Source: Acidimicrobiia bacterium
Lineage (GTDB): Bacteria; Actinomycetota; Acidimicrobiia; Spongiisociales; UBA5794
NCBI GenBank assembly: GCA_030618675.1
Contig: JAUXCV010000123.1
Coordinates: forward strand, 1-5,504
DNA: 5,504 nucleotides
Direction: 5' to 3'
Shown: one piece after another, positions 5,059 through 5,504 of the stretch
Numbering within the stretch: position 1 is the first letter of the stretch
How the letters are laid out: each line of letters opens with the position of its first letter
Notes under the pieces: generated by a model
What the model was told of the DNA's origin: nothing
What the model saw: the letters and a program-made list of their open reading frames with translations, nothing else
The model's database searches: none
Program-made: the position numbers and the translations under genes

Positions 5059-5504
5059 ATGACCACCGACACGTACCCCCTAATCCCCCAAACACCGCCC
5101 CCGCCGCCACCCCCACCCGCTCCGACGAAGCGAAAGGGTGGGTTCGCGAAGAAGGCGTTCTTCGCCGTCCTCATCCTCGCCGTCATCGGCGTGTTCGGAA
5201 CGATCGGGTACCTCAAGTGGACCGAGGGCAAGATCGATCGAATTCCGTCGGAGGAACTGACCAGCCTTGCAACCGTGGCACCGGGGTCTTCAGAACCGCT
5301 CAACTTCCTGGTCATCGCCACCGACGATCGCTCGAATCTCCCCGACGACTGGGACGAAAGCGCCTTCGGCGACTTCACGGGTCGGAGGACCGACGTGATG
5401 ATGCTCGCCCACATGATCCCTGGTGAGCGCATCCAGTTGCTCAGCCTCCCCCGTGATCTCAAGGTCGACATCGAAGGTCACGGAACCAACCGTCTGAACG
5501 CAGC
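5059..5504 (+). CDS. LytR-CpsA-Psr (LCP) family protein, N-terminal part (partial)
   Basis: The first 148 codons of a membrane-anchored LCP protein, open to the right edge. Order: a short cytoplasmic tail with eight consecutive prolines (13-20) and a basic patch (KRKGG, then AKK); one transmembrane helix at about 33-52; then the start of the extracytoplasmic LCP domain. That domain shows LNFLVIATDDR (81-91), GRRTDVMMLAH (108-118) and LLSLPRDLKVDI (127-138), followed by NRLNA (144-148). These correspond to the family's (D)DxR, RxD, SxPRD and NxA segments. The acidic and arginine residues that bind the pyrophosphate of the lipid-linked substrate are present: Asp90, Arg91, Arg110, Asp112, Arg132. 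LCP enzymes attach secondary polymers such as arabinogalactan or teichoic-type glycans to peptidoglycan. No in-frame upstream ATG or GTG competes with the ATG at 5059. Confidence 0.93.
   Translation, partial: MTTDTYPLIPQTPPPPPPPPAPTKRKGGFAKKAFFAVLILAVIGVFGTIGYLKWTEGKIDRIPSEELTSLATVAPGSSEPLNFLVIATDDRSNLPDDWDESAFGDFTGRRTDVMMLAHMIPGERIQLLSLPRDLKVDIEGHGTNRLNA

Overview
The window is GC-rich, densely coding bacterial DNA. It looks like an actinobacterium: a LytR-CpsA-Psr cell-wall ligase, gene starts without clear Shine-Dalgarno sequences, and family-typical proteins with strong GC codon bias. An uncultured, Acidimicrobiia-like lineage is possible, but that placement is inference. No mobile element, tRNA, rRNA or CRISPR array was seen.

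Layout, left to right. (1) Positions 1-90, minus strand: the first 30 codons of a probable apolipoprotein N-acyltransferase (lnt), running off the left edge. (2) Positions 91-302: a divergent intergenic region with an unusual architecture. Three perfect copies of an 8-mer face five near-copies of its complement, with two tight hairpins between them. (3) Positions 303-2665, plus strand: an inositol-monophosphatase-family phosphatase and a YtcJ-like amidohydrolase, joined by an ATGA stop/start overlap. (4) Positions 2693-4941, minus strand, convergent with the previous pair. Read 5' to 3', this is ilvD (dihydroxy-acid dehydratase), then a small SelW/Rdx-family protein, then a 66-residue protein with two CxxC pairs. 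(5) Positions 5059-5504, plus strand: the N-terminal part of an LCP-family protein, cut by the right edge and divergent from ilvD.

The main discovery is in block 4. Conventional reading gives only a 61-codon fragment starting at a GTG at 3154. Reading the same frame upstream to the ATG at 3205 gives a complete 78-residue SelW-like protein. In it, an in-frame TGA (3173-3175) sits exactly at the fourth position of the N-terminal redox motif (C-A-V-TGA). A strong RNA hairpin begins right after that TGA, and its 5-nt apical loop CGUGC starts 17 nt downstream, as expected for a bacterial SECIS element. I therefore annotate it as a selenoprotein with a CxxU active site.

Functionally, ilvD supplies branched-chain amino-acid and pantothenate precursors and carries an oxidation-sensitive Fe-S cluster. 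The two small thiol/selenol proteins behind it may be co-transcribed, and a redox link between them is only a hypothesis. The phosphatase-amidohydrolase pair looks like a translationally coupled two-gene unit of unknown physiological substrate. The partial genes at both ends are envelope functions.
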